Source of the DNA: Pseudomonadales bacterium
GTDB taxonomy: Bacteria > Pseudomonadota > Gammaproteobacteria > Pseudomonadales > Azotimanducaceae
Assembly (NCBI GenBank): GCA_017642855.1
Contig: JAEPOO010000001.1
Location: 1,459,072 to 1,523,071 of the forward strand
DNA length: 64,000 nucleotides
Reading direction: 5' to 3'
Positions 43,606-51,552 of the stretch are shown here, piece by piece. Position 1 is the first letter of the stretch. Every line of letters begins with the position of its first letter. A model generated the notes under the pieces. The model had not been told where the DNA came from. It saw only the letters and a program-made list of their open reading frames with translations, and made no database searches. The position numbers were made by a program, and so were the translations under genes.

Positions 43606-44444
43606 CCGACGGGAGGAAAAATCGCGTTAACCAGTTCAGCGACTGCACGCTGTACTTCTGGATCATCGGAAACGGCTTTAATAATGGCCGCATCGCAGGC
43701 TCGATCAGGCGCAACGCCCTGACTGATCAACTGCCCGGCGTAGACCAGCAGACGCGTACTAACACCTTCATCAAATCCGTGCCCCTGGAGATTCCGGACT
43801 TTCTCACCGACAAACGCGAGTCGCTCCGCCTGCTCCGCCGCTACGCCACTCTCGTGCGCAATGATCGAAGTCTCTTCTTCAAGGCCTGGGTAATCGAAGT
43901 CAATGGCAATAAATCTTTGCCGGGTACTTGTTTTCAGATCCTTTAAGACATTCTGGTATCCCGGGTTGTAGGAAATCACCAGAAGGAAATCCGGGTGGGC
44001 TTCCAAGATCAGCCCCAGCTTTTCTACCGGCAGGATACGCCTGTGGTCCGTCAGCGAGTGAATCAGTACCGTAGAGTCCTTTCTGGCCTCAACAATTTCA
44101 TCAAGATAACAAATAGACCCTTCTTTGACCGCGCGGCTTAGAGGGCCATCCTGCCAGACTGTTTCCTCTCCCTGTAGCAGGAATCTACCCACCAGGTCTG
44201 TGGCAGAAAGATCCTCGTGACAGGCAACCGTTTGCAGCGGCTGTTCTGGTGGTTTGGCATGGTCGCGATAGATACGATGCGCCATGTATTCCACAAACCT
44301 TGTCTTGCCGCAGCCAGTCGGCCCCTTCAGCAAAACGGGCAGACGTTGTTCATAGGCTGCAAGGAACACATCAATTTCGTCCGCCAAAGGCAGATAGTAA
44401 GGTTCATCCTGCAAGGTGTAACCAGTGGCAATCTCAGTATTCAT
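43602..44444 (-). CDS. MoxR-type AAA+ ATPase, NorQ/CbbQ/NirQ family
   Basis: 280-residue AAA+ ATPase. Walker A is GPTGCGKT (41-48), Walker B is ICYLDE (111-116), sensor 1 is in [13 protein letters not shown], and the C-terminal CbbQ_C-type lid is present ([20 protein letters not shown]). NorQ/CbbQ hexamers remodel a client held by their VWA partner (metal-centre insertion into NO reductase, or Rubisco activation). It is 11 nt after the enoyl-CoA hydratase gene and overlaps the VWA gene by 4 nt. It is part of a four-gene leftward operon. Confidence 0.92.
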   Translation of the reverse strand: MNTEIATGYTLQDEPYYLPLADEIDVFLAAYEQRLPVLLKGPTGCGKTRFVEYMAHRIYRDHAKPPEQPLQTVACHEDLSATDLVGRFLLQGEETVWQDGPLSRAVKEGSICYLDEIVEARKDSTVLIHSLTDHRRILPVEKLGLILEAHPDFLLVISYNPGYQNVLKDLKTSTRQRFIAIDFDYPGLEEETSIIAHESGVAAEQAERLAFVGEKVRNLQGHGFDEGVSTRLLVYAGQLISQGVAPDRACDAAIIKAVSDDPEVQRAVAELVNAIFPPVG

Positions 44445-44455
44445 TGATGGCAGAC

Positions 44456-45277
44456 CTACTCCCCTGTCCAGTTTGGTTTTCGTTTTTCCATGAATGCAGA
44501 CACGCCCTCGTTGAAGTCTTTCTGTCGGCTCATGCGATCGATCAGCGCTTCGCTCTCTTTCACTGAGCTGGCCACATTACGATGCAAGTCCTTGTATATC
44601 TGCCAGCGAGTTTCTCTCAGCGAACCTGGAGACACCGTGGTGATCATCTGCTGAACATAATCTCTGGTGACTTCCATTAATTCCTCAGGTTCCACCAACC
44701 GATTCAGGAGGCCAAGCTCATAGGCCTCATCCGAGAGAAAAATTCTACTGGTCAATAAAAGATCATTGGCGCGCGGCAAGCCAATCAGTCTTGGCAACAG
44801 CCAGGATAAGCCATATTCAGCCGGAAAGTTCAGCTTGCCGTGTGCCGTTGTGAACTTAACGCCGGGCACACCAAATCGAATATCTGCAAAACACCCGAGC
44901 ACCAGCCCTACACCTGCCGCGGGTCCATTCATCGCAGCGACAACCGGCTTACTCAAACCAAAGTGATAGGCAAAGGAGGCATCGAAGTTTTCGCTGACAC
45001 CTTTACCGGGCTCAGCCAACTTCTCAGGTGTCCCTGGATCATAACCACCTTTTTCAACATGACCTTCGAGCGCGGCTGAATCAGCGCCAACGCAAAAACC
45101 TTTGCCGCTGCCCGTCACGATAATCGCGCGAACTGCCGGATCTTCATCTGCCTGTTGCAACTGATATCGATATTCGGTGTGCATGCGCCCTGTCCAGGCA
45201 TTCATCCGATGCGGTCGGTTCAATGTAATCGTCGCGATACCATTCGCTACATCATAAATGAGGGTTTTGAGTTCCAT
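44456..45277 (-). CDS. enoyl-CoA hydratase/isomerase family protein
   Basis: Crotonase-fold enzyme, 273 residues. Oxyanion segments are [12 protein letters not shown] and [20 protein letters not shown], followed by [16 protein letters not shown] with a Glu at the second catalytic position. An insert after SAALEG ([17 protein letters not shown]) lengthens the active-site loop compared with classical hydratases. It lies 5 nt after the hydrolase gene and 11 nt before the AAA+ ATPase gene in one operon, so it may be linked to the NorQD-like machine. Confidence 0.9.
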   Translation of the reverse strand: MELKTLIYDVANGIATITLNRPHRMNAWTGRMHTEYRYQLQQADEDPAVRAIIVTGSGKGFCVGADSAALEGHVEKGGYDPGTPEKLAEPGKGVSENFDASFAYHFGLSKPVVAAMNGPAAGVGLVLGCFADIRFGVPGVKFTTAHGKLNFPAEYGLSWLLPRLIGLPRANDLLLTSRIFLSDEAYELGLLNRLVEPEELMEVTRDYVQQMITTVSPGSLRETRWQIYKDLHRNVASSVKESEALIDRMSRQKDFNEGVSAFMEKRKPNWTGE

Positions 45278-45282
45278 TATCT

Positions 45283-45876
45283 TCAGGATCCGAGCAGTAC
45301 GGATTGATGCAAACCGATGCGCTGACCGATGGTGTCGTACTCACCAAAGAAGAAATGGTCTGCGTCGATGGTTTCCACTGAAGCCTGCTCTCCAAACCAC
45401 TGCCGGGTCTCGGTGGCATCGACGAACGGATCGTTTTCTCCCAGGATCACCACAGAGGGTATATCAGGGCAGCTGAGCTCCTTCGCCATGGACACCGCCG
45501 GCGCGACCAAAAGCAGTGCATCAGGTCTTGCCACTGAAGCTACTCTTAGCGACATCACGCCGCCAAAAGAATAACCCGCCAAAAGAAGTCGCTTCGCGTC
45601 ACTGTTGTCGCGAAGCCACTGTATAGCCGCCAGCGTATCGTGTGTTTCACCGTCGCCGTTGTCATAACTTCCTTCGGATGCCCCCACACCACGAAAATTG
45701 AATCGAAGAGTAGTGACACCCAGTTCAATGAGCGATTCATGCACAGCACCTAGAACCATGTCGTGCATGGAGCCACCCATTTGCGGATGAGGATGACAAA
45801 GGACCGCCGCCACTTGTGAGTCAGCTACGCTCACCAGCTCTCCTTCCAGTTGCCCTGCGGGACCATCAAATAACAT
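45283..45876 (-). CDS. alpha/beta hydrolase (COG2945 type)
   Basis: 197-residue serine hydrolase. The oxyanion region is CHPHPQMGGSMHDMV, the nucleophile elbow is AGYSFGG (Ser near 105), the acid is in GENDPFVDAT and the His is in DADHFFFGE. This compact form without a cap is typical of COG2945 (CocE/YtpA-like). It is the first gene of the leftward operon with the hydratase and the NorQ/NorD-like pair. It may hydrolyse an ester or thioester; the substrate is unknown. Confidence 0.88.
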   Translation of the reverse strand: MLFDGPAGQLEGELVSVADSQVAAVLCHPHPQMGGSMHDMVLGAVHESLIELGVTTLRFNFRGVGASEGSYDNGDGETHDTLAAIQWLRDNSDAKRLLLAGYSFGGVMSLRVASVARPDALLLVAPAVSMAKELSCPDIPSVVILGENDPFVDATETRQWFGEQASVETIDADHFFFGEYDTIGQRIGLHQSVLLGS

Positions 45877-45953
45877 GCGAATAATCTACCACAACACCTG
45901 TCCAGCCATGGTTCGCTAATGACAGGACATTCAGGTTTCGTTACAGTTCCTCC

Positions 45954-46430
45954 GTGCGACTCGCGACCCTCCTATTCTTCTTAATCCCACTGATCGAAAT
46001 GGTCATCCTCATCGAGGTGGGCGGCATGATTGGGCCACTAGCCACTGTGGGCCTGGTTGTCTTGACGGCTGTCACTGGCGTGTGGCTTCTCAGACTCGAA
46101 GGTACCGCGACGCTCTTCAGGGTTCAGGAAAAACTGAATCGCGGTGAGATTCCTGAAACAGAATTACTGGAAGGCATCATGTTGCTGTTCGGCGGTGCCC
46201 TGCTTTTGACGCCAGGATTTGCCACAGACGCTGCCGGATTCATCTGCCTGTTGCCAGGACTGCGACGGCCTATCGCACGGCACATCATCAGCACCACCAC
46301 TTTCAGCCAATTCAACATGCACACTCGATTTCAGCAGAGGGACCAAAGCGGTGGTTTCACCATCGATGGTGAATATGAACAAGAGAACGGTGATCCACCG
46401 CCCAAGAGAACGATTCATGGACCAGAGTAA
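45954..46430 (+). CDS. fxsA: FxsA family membrane protein
   Basis: 158-residue inner-membrane protein of the FxsA family (in E. coli, overproduction relieves F exclusion of phage T7). Starts at GTG. It has three to four hydrophobic segments (about 2-22, 26-45, 78-105) with the conserved signature LLLTPGFATDAAGFICLLPG, followed by a cytoplasmic tail. The final 14 nt overlap the M20 peptidase gene, so the two are likely co-transcribed. Confidence 0.9.
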   Translation: MRLATLLFFLIPLIEMVILIEVGGMIGPLATVGLVVLTAVTGVWLLRLEGTATLFRVQEKLNRGEIPETELLEGIMLLFGGALLLTPGFATDAAGFICLLPGLRRPIARHIISTTTFSQFNMHTRFQQRDQSGGFTIDGEYEQENGDPPPKRTIHGPE

Positions 46431-47817
46431 GAATCAGCAATTCATCAACAGCTTCTGGGACGAACAGGTGATGCCGAGCCTGACTGAATACGTCAGCATC
46501 CCAAATAAGTCACCCATGTTTGATCCCGACTGGGAGAAAAACGGTTACATGACCGATGCCGTGAACCATATGGTTGACTGGGTCAAAGCACAGGGAATTG
46601 AAGCGCTGACTATCGAGGTACATACACTACCGGGAAGAACCCCGACGATCGTGTTGACCCTGGAAGGCGACACAGATGAGAACATCCTGATCTACGGGCA
46701 CCTGGACAAACAACCTGAATTTGATGGCTGGGAAGATGGACTTGGGCCATGGAAGCCAGTCATCAAAGACGAGAAGCTCTACGGGCGCGGCGGCGCAGAT
46801 GACGGTTATGCCATCTACTCAGCCATCGCAGCCATCCGCTCACTCATGGAGCAACAGATGCCTCGCCCCAGGATCGTCATCCTGATCGAAGCATCCGAGG
46901 AAAGCGGTAGTCCCGATCTGCCCCATTACATGGAAGCTTTGGAGGAAACCATTGGAACCCCGTCGTTGGTGATCGCGCTCGATTCAACCTGCGGCAACTA
47001 CGATCAACTTTGGCTCACGACCTCCTTGAGGGGCATGCTGATCGCAGATCTCTCCGTCAGGATACTCCTGGAAGGTGTTCATTCCGGAGCGGCGGGCGGC
47101 ATTGTGCCCTCCAGCTTCAGGATTCTAAGAAGTCTCGTTTCACGCCTCGAAGATGAAAACACCGGCAACATTCACCCTTCTTTTCTGAACGAACAAATTC
47201 CAGATCATCGCCGACAGGAAGCCATTGATGCCGGGAAAATCCTGAGCGAAACTTTCGAGGACATGTATCCATTCGCAGGTAAAGCCGGACCAGTCTCCGA
47301 CGACCCGACGGAACTTGTTCTTAACAACACCTGGTTACCCAGCCTCGCCGTCACCGGCATTGGCGGCGCACCGGATCCGGAAGCAGCGGGAAACGTACTC
47401 CGTCCTGAAACCTCTGCTCGGCTAGCGCTACGCCTACCACCAACCACAGACGCGCTGAAGGCTGCCGATGAACTGACGAAGCTTCTTACCAGTGATGCGC
47501 CCTATGGTGCGGAAGTTGGACTGGACATGCACACACCAAACGCAGGCTGGCATGCAACTGAAACGTCTGTTGCGTTACAAACGAGCCTCGATCAGGCCTC
47601 GAATGCATACTTCGGCGCCCCGTCAGTCGCCATGGGTTGTGGCGGCAGCATTCCCTTTATGGAGTTTCTCGCCGCGAGAACACCGAGCGCTCAATTCGTG
47701 GTGACGGGGGTGTTGGGCCCACGCTCAAATGCCCACGGCCCAAACGAGTTTTTACATTTGCCGACGGCGAGGAAGCTGACGGCCTGCGTTGCAGAACTGA
47801 TCAGAGATGCAGCCTGA
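46417..47817 (+). CDS. M20 family metallopeptidase (carnosinase-like)
   Basis: Zinc di-/tri-peptidase of the M20/ArgE-CPG2 family, 466 residues from the ATG at 46417. That start overlaps fxsA; an upstream frame to 46219 is only a shadow of fxsA. Metal and catalytic motifs are YGHLDKQPEF (metal His, catalytic Asp), GRGGADDGY (bridging Asp), EASEESGS (general-base Glu and metal Glu) and GGSIPFM near the C-terminus. A dimerisation domain is inserted at about 215-350. GHLDKQPEFDGW points to the CNDP/DUG1-like branch. It is cytosolic. Confidence 0.92.
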   Translation: MDQSKNQQFINSFWDEQVMPSLTEYVSIPNKSPMFDPDWEKNGYMTDAVNHMVDWVKAQGIEALTIEVHTLPGRTPTIVLTLEGDTDENILIYGHLDKQPEFDGWEDGLGPWKPVIKDEKLYGRGGADDGYAIYSAIAAIRSLMEQQMPRPRIVILIEASEESGSPDLPHYMEALEETIGTPSLVIALDSTCGNYDQLWLTTSLRGMLIADLSVRILLEGVHSGAAGGIVPSSFRILRSLVSRLEDENTGNIHPSFLNEQIPDHRRQEAIDAGKILSETFEDMYPFAGKAGPVSDDPTELVLNNTWLPSLAVTGIGGAPDPEAAGNVLRPETSARLALRLPPTTDALKAADELTKLLTSDAPYGAEVGLDMHTPNAGWHATETSVALQTSLDQASNAYFGAPSVAMGCGGSIPFMEFLAARTPSAQFVVTGVLGPRSNAHGPNEFLHLPTARKLTACVAELIRDAA

Positions 47818-47830
47818 TCCATTGATCAGG
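47813..47830. terminator. hairpin spanning two convergent stop codons
   Basis: CCTGATC/GATCAGG 7-bp stem with CATT loop. It contains the stop codons of both the M20 peptidase gene and the receiver gene. A bidirectional terminator is possible, but it has no U-tract. Confidence 0.4.
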
Positions 47831-48245
47831 TGAGCTGTGACTCCATGGCTTTCTGAAACTGTTCCATGGTGAAAGGTTTCTGAAGAAAACTAATATTCGT
47901 CGATTTAGCTTCCTGCTGACGTACTTCGTGTCTTGAGTAACCGCTGACCAGCAATACCGGCACCTTGTCATCCAGGCAACGGATATGATCGAGCAGCTCC
48001 ATCCCTGCCATGCCAGGCATTGTGAGGTCGATCACACAGGCAACGATCTGTCCATCTTCCGCATTAAATGCGGCCAGACCCTTGTCACCGTCTTCCGCCT
48101 CTACGGCTTCAAAGCCCATCTTCTCGAGCATGCCGCGCAGGATTGATCGGACGTAGTCCTCATCGTCAACGACAAGTACTCTACCTCGATTAACGGCTTC
48201 TGTGCCCTTGACCTGTTCCATGGTCTCGGATTCTGAAGCAGACAT
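47826..48245 (-). CDS. stand-alone response-regulator receiver domain (surviving end of a hybrid kinase)
   Basis: 139-residue CheY-like receiver domain. The acid pair is in VLVVDDEDY, the phospho-acceptor Asp in CVIDLTMPGMAG, the switch Ser in LLVSGYSR and the Lys in FLQKPF; all key residues are intact. It has no output domain. It is in the same reading frame as a decayed histidine-kinase ATPase domain directly upstream. It is therefore most simply the C-terminal receiver of a former hybrid kinase, now read from an ATG behind GGAGGA. It may still work as a phosphate sink or adaptor. Confidence 0.85.
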   Translation of the reverse strand: MSASESETMEQVKGTEAVNRGRVLVVDDEDYVRSILRGMLEKMGFEAVEAEDGDKGLAAFNAEDGQIVACVIDLTMPGMAGMELLDHIRCLDDKVPVLLVSGYSRHEVRQQEAKSTNISFLQKPFTMEQFQKAMESQLT

Positions 48246-48610
48246 GTTCGCTTCCTCCTAAATCGGGACCTAAGCGCGTATACATGCGCCCTTCCCCAGC
48301 TCGGATACGATACCCATCGCACCTTAAAGAGCATTGAGTATACCGCAGACCACTGCCATTCCTAGACCACGTGCCTCGAATTTTATCGTATCAAAAGGTT
48401 TGAGCATCCTTGCTGGTTTTCGGTGATGTTTCCGACACCATGATCTCCAACTTTCACGAAGACATAGCGGCCTCTGACCGCCTGCTCGCAAAAGCGCAGC
48501 AGCAGCATCCTCAGCCTGAGGTTCTGAATTTCTACTATCGACCCGGTGATGAGAGAAACAGCAGAGAGGATAAAACAAGCAACGGTTTCCGCGATGACAG
48601 CATCGATCTG
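48246..48610 (-). pseudogene. histidine-kinase ATPase domain fossil (former hybrid sensor kinase)
   Basis: The 377-nt gap between the receiver and an acyl-CoA dehydrogenase gene encodes a broken HATPase_c domain on the minus strand. In one frame (48610 to about 48390) GRYVFVKVGDHGVGN is the G1 box. After a frameshift, 48420 to 48250 reads RMLKPFDTIKFEARGLGM, the FEPFFTTKFxGRGLGL motif. Then, past a TAA, comes GAMGIVSELGKG, the final ATPase strand. Two TAG stops follow. The second frame runs straight into the receiver gene. The upstream H box and sensor have been lost. Confidence 0.75.
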
Positions 48611-48622
48611 AATCCCTCCGTG

Positions 48623-49780
48623 CTAGAGTCCCAGCACCTGCCGGGCAATGATGTTGTGCTGTATCTCACTGGTGCCACCGGCAATGGTGTAGCCGCGGTG
48701 ATGGAACATGCCGCTGGCGGCCATATCCGCATAAGTTGAGCCTGCTGCCCCCCCTTCTCTCATGGTCGAATCCAGAGGCAATCCGTAATAGCAGGCAACC
48801 TCGTAAAGCATGCGATCCATATCCTGCACCAACTGACTGCCTTTCAACTTCAACATGGAAGGCTCAGCGCCAACGCCATGACCCTGATCAAAACGGGTTA
48901 ACAATCGTAGCGCCGTGGCGTCCAACGCCTCCAATCGAATCATCAGGCCAGCGAGACCAGAGTGCACGGAAATGCCTTCCTCGCTCAAAGCGGAGCGAAC
49001 ATTCGACAACATACGCCGACTTTCAGCAACCCGGGACACCAGCAAACGTTCGTTACCCAGCAGGTTTTTAGCGACCGTCCAACCCTGATTTTCATCTCCA
49101 AGGAGTCCGGACCGAGGCACGCGAAGCTCATCAAAGAACACCTGGTTCCAGAGCCTTTTCCCGTTAAATGCCATAAGCGGTTCAACTCGGACTGCGGGGT
49201 TGCGCATATCCGCTAGCAGAAACGAGATGCCGAGCTGCGGTTTCGCATCAGGGTCTGTCCTGACCAGCATGAAGATGTGATCTGCGCGTTCCGCAGCAGA
49301 AGTCCATATTTTAGATCCTGTGACAACATAGTCGTCACCATCAACGATGGCCCGCGTGCTGACAGTAGCAAGGTCGGACCCAGCGCCAGTTTCTGAGTAA
49401 CCCTGGCACCAGGAGATATCAGCGTTGAGGATTTTAGGCAGGTAAGCCGCCTTTTGCTCTTCAGTCCCATATTTGATGATCGCAGGACCCACCATAGAGA
49501 AACCAAAACCTTGAAGTTCCGGCGCATGATGGCCTCGCATCTCGATATCAAAGAGATGACGGCGAACCATTGTCCAGCCAGGACCGCCTGCCTCAACGGG
49601 CCAGTTAGGCGCAGCCCAGCCTTTTGCATTGAGTCTGCGCGTCCAGTCATCCTGTTCTTCTTTGGAAACGGGATAACCGAGACGAATCTTCTCCGAAACC
49701 TCTGGGTCCAGATGACTCGCCAAAAATTCTCGCACTTCTTCTCTGAAGACTTTGTCTTCATCCAACAGCTGCAGGCGCAT
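48623..49780 (-). CDS. acyl-CoA dehydrogenase family protein
   Basis: 385-residue FAD-dependent dehydrogenase. Its flavin/substrate segments are WCQGYSETGAGSDLA and GSKIWTSAAERADHIFMLVRT, and it ends TIAGGTSEIQHNIIARQVLGL. In classical enzymes the catalytic Glu stands in the YEGT motif; here the position reads AGGT, so the base is elsewhere or supplied by a partner. This matches alpha-type subunits of heteromeric steroid/bile-acid-type dehydrogenases. The N-terminal loop W-A-A-P-N-W-P-V-E-A-G-G-P-G-W is also typical of that group. It is a candidate partner for the protein at 33411. Confidence 0.9.
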   Translation of the reverse strand: MRLQLLDEDKVFREEVREFLASHLDPEVSEKIRLGYPVSKEEQDDWTRRLNAKGWAAPNWPVEAGGPGWTMVRRHLFDIEMRGHHAPELQGFGFSMVGPAIIKYGTEEQKAAYLPKILNADISWCQGYSETGAGSDLATVSTRAIVDGDDYVVTGSKIWTSAAERADHIFMLVRTDPDAKPQLGISFLLADMRNPAVRVEPLMAFNGKRLWNQVFFDELRVPRSGLLGDENQGWTVAKNLLGNERLLVSRVAESRRMLSNVRSALSEEGISVHSGLAGLMIRLEALDATALRLLTRFDQGHGVGAEPSMLKLKGSQLVQDMDRMLYEVACYYGLPLDSTMREGGAAGSTYADMAASGMFHHRGYTIAGGTSEIQHNIIARQVLGL

Positions 49781-49903
49781 GGCACCCTCACGCAGAACAG
49801 CAAAATGACACCATAACGGCCACCGCCAGCAGACTCAAACGACACCTCGACTAAAAGTCACTTAAGCGATAGCATCACCCCCTTTTTAAGCAAAGAGTAA
49901 AAC

Positions 49904-51217
49904 ATGCTCAGGTGGATCGCTGGCGTAGGCACGCTATTTCTTGTCACCATATTCCTCGCCGGTTGCGGATCAGACTCAGGATTCTCAGAAGAGGAGTTTC
50001 GCTCAGAGGAAGGTACCGTTCAGTTCGTCAACATGATGCCTGATAGCCCTCAGGTCAGGATGTTCCACGGATTGTCTCAGGATGACATTGCGTTTCCATT
50101 TACATCACCCATTGAAGTTCGGTTTGTCGATCGTTACGACTGGGAGATCGCCTATGTAAACACCGAGGGAGATCGAGTGATCGTTGCTGAGGGCGAAAAT
50201 CAACAGATCTCAGCAAACACTCTGAGCACATTTCTTTTCATGGGCAGCACGGCTCAACCCAACATCCAGGTATTCGACACACCAGAAGTTCCGAGCGCAG
50301 ACCGGGTTGAAGGTCAGGCCGACGTTTGGTTTGCGTCAAACAGCACCTTGCATGACATGGTGGACATCTACCTTATTGATGCCGACGCGAATATCGCGGA
50401 TGAGGTCCCGCTGGTTACCATAACTTCAGGCAACTTTACCCAACTCAATACGGTACCCTCCGGGACATCGCGCAGACTTTGGGTCACAGTTGCCGGTACA
50501 GACCAGGTTATCTTCGATAGTGGCGCTTTCGAAGTTGTTGATCAAAGACAGGAACTTTTCGCCGTCGTCGATGACTTCGGCCCGGATGCCAGCAATCATG
50601 TCGACGTGATCAGGAGTCTCGCAGCATCCCGCTCTATCATGCAGGACTTTTCTCAAGCACCCACAGTAAGAATCGGCAACTTCTCGACCTTTGACCGTAT
50701 CGATGTTCAAGTTGGCGAAACAGCATTCAGCAGCATTCCGGAAGACTCACTCACCGCCTACAAGGAGGCCGCGGCAGGCACCGCAGCCGTCTCGGTTGAA
50801 GTTGATGGCAACGTTAGCGAAAGCGCGGATGTCAGTCTCTTTCGAGGCAGATTTCACTCGATTGTTTCGTTTGATGATCCGACGATAGCCGGAGGAACCA
50901 GCTCAATCATCGTTCTCGATGAGCAGCGTCCCATTACGGCTCGTGCAACCTTCAAGTTCATCAATGGTACCGACCAGACCATCGATGTTTATGGCCTAAG
51001 AGATGGACAGGATACAGACGATGTACCGCCTCTCGTTCAGGACGTGGGCTTCGCTGGCACGAACGTCATAGAGGTTTTTACCGATAATCTACGCTTTCTG
51101 GTGACGCCTGCAGACAGTGCAGAAGCCATTGCGAGTCTCGACCAGAACATGATGCCGGGTGAGAACTATACGCTTATTCTTGACTCAGAGAGCCAGTTGC
51201 GGATCCAAGCCGATTAG
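49904..51217 (+). CDS. DUF4397 domain lipoprotein
   Basis: 437-residue cell-envelope lipoprotein. The signal peptide has lipobox LAGC (Cys21). The mature part is beta-rich and repetitive: DUF4397-like units open with VQFVNMMPDSPQVRMF (about 38), ADVWFASNSTLHDMVDIYLI (about 140), VRIGNFSTFDRIDVQVGE (about 255) and ATFKFINGTDQTIDVYGL (about 345). Each has the xFxNxx...xDVYx strand pair of the family. Function is unknown; it is probably a surface-exposed binding or structural protein. A short gap separates it from the convergent ribbon-helix-helix gene. Confidence 0.82.
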   Translation: MLRWIAGVGTLFLVTIFLAGCGSDSGFSEEEFRSEEGTVQFVNMMPDSPQVRMFHGLSQDDIAFPFTSPIEVRFVDRYDWEIAYVNTEGDRVIVAEGENQQISANTLSTFLFMGSTAQPNIQVFDTPEVPSADRVEGQADVWFASNSTLHDMVDIYLIDADANIADEVPLVTITSGNFTQLNTVPSGTSRRLWVTVAGTDQVIFDSGAFEVVDQRQELFAVVDDFGPDASNHVDVIRSLAASRSIMQDFSQAPTVRIGNFSTFDRIDVQVGETAFSSIPEDSLTAYKEAAAGTAAVSVEVDGNVSESADVSLFRGRFHSIVSFDDPTIAGGTSSIIVLDEQRPITARATFKFINGTDQTIDVYGLRDGQDTDDVPPLVQDVGFAGTNVIEVFTDNLRFLVTPADSAEAIASLDQNMMPGENYTLILDSESQLRIQAD

Positions 51218-51231
51218 TTGAGCAGGATGAA

Positions 51232-51435
51232 TCAGATGACTCTTTTCTTTTCGAGGCGAGTCACAAGTTCAGTCAGCCGATCTTCAACAGAAGAACCCGT
51301 GAATGAATCCTTGAGGATATTCGTAATTTCCTTGTTCATCGAAGTGTTATTGCCCTTAGCACTGCGCTTGATCTTCTTATGCAGAGATGGAGGAAGGCGA
51401 AGCACAAACTTAACTTGTTCTGCTTGCTGGGCCAT
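51232..51435 (-). CDS. Arc-like ribbon-helix-helix DNA-binding protein
   Basis: 67-residue regulator of the Arc/MetJ fold. The beta strand VKFVLRLPPSLHKKIKRSAKGN leads into helices with NTSMNKEITNILKDSF, the Arc signature. A Lys/Arg-rich C-terminal helix (TELVTRLEKKRVI) follows. It is divergent from the MATE transporter gene, and an inverted repeat lies in the gap; it is probably the local repressor. No toxin gene is adjacent, so it is not an obvious antitoxin. Confidence 0.85.
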   Translation of the reverse strand: MAQQAEQVKFVLRLPPSLHKKIKRSAKGNNTSMNKEITNILKDSFTGSSVEDRLTELVTRLEKKRVI

Positions 51436-51499
51436 ATGAACTCCTTTTAATCGAACGATAGAAGGAAATTATAGGATCATAGCTTGTAAATAACTGCTT

Positions 51500-51518
51500 A
51501 CAAAAGTGATGCTTTTGT
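51500..51518. promoter_or_regulatory. inverted repeat ACAAAAG-N5-CTTTTGT
   Basis: Perfect 7-bp inverted repeat with a TGATG spacer in the gap between the divergent ribbon-helix-helix and MATE genes. A related GCTTGTAAA/GCTTACAAA pair overlaps it on the left (51482-51505). It is a plausible operator of the small regulator. Confidence 0.45.
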
Positions 51519-51552
51519 GAGATCAAGCCGACGGTATCAAAGTGCTATAACT

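Noticed and set aside
40642..44444. Reading the AAA+/VWA genes as NO-reductase or Rubisco accessory genes (norQD, cbbQO) by name
   Set aside because: No nor or cbb genes in the window; only the family is supported, so no gene symbol was given.
46219..46416. Upstream extension of the M20 peptidase frame
   Set aside because: It is a Cys/Ser-rich shadow of fxsA; the ATG at 46417 starts exactly where M20 similarity begins.
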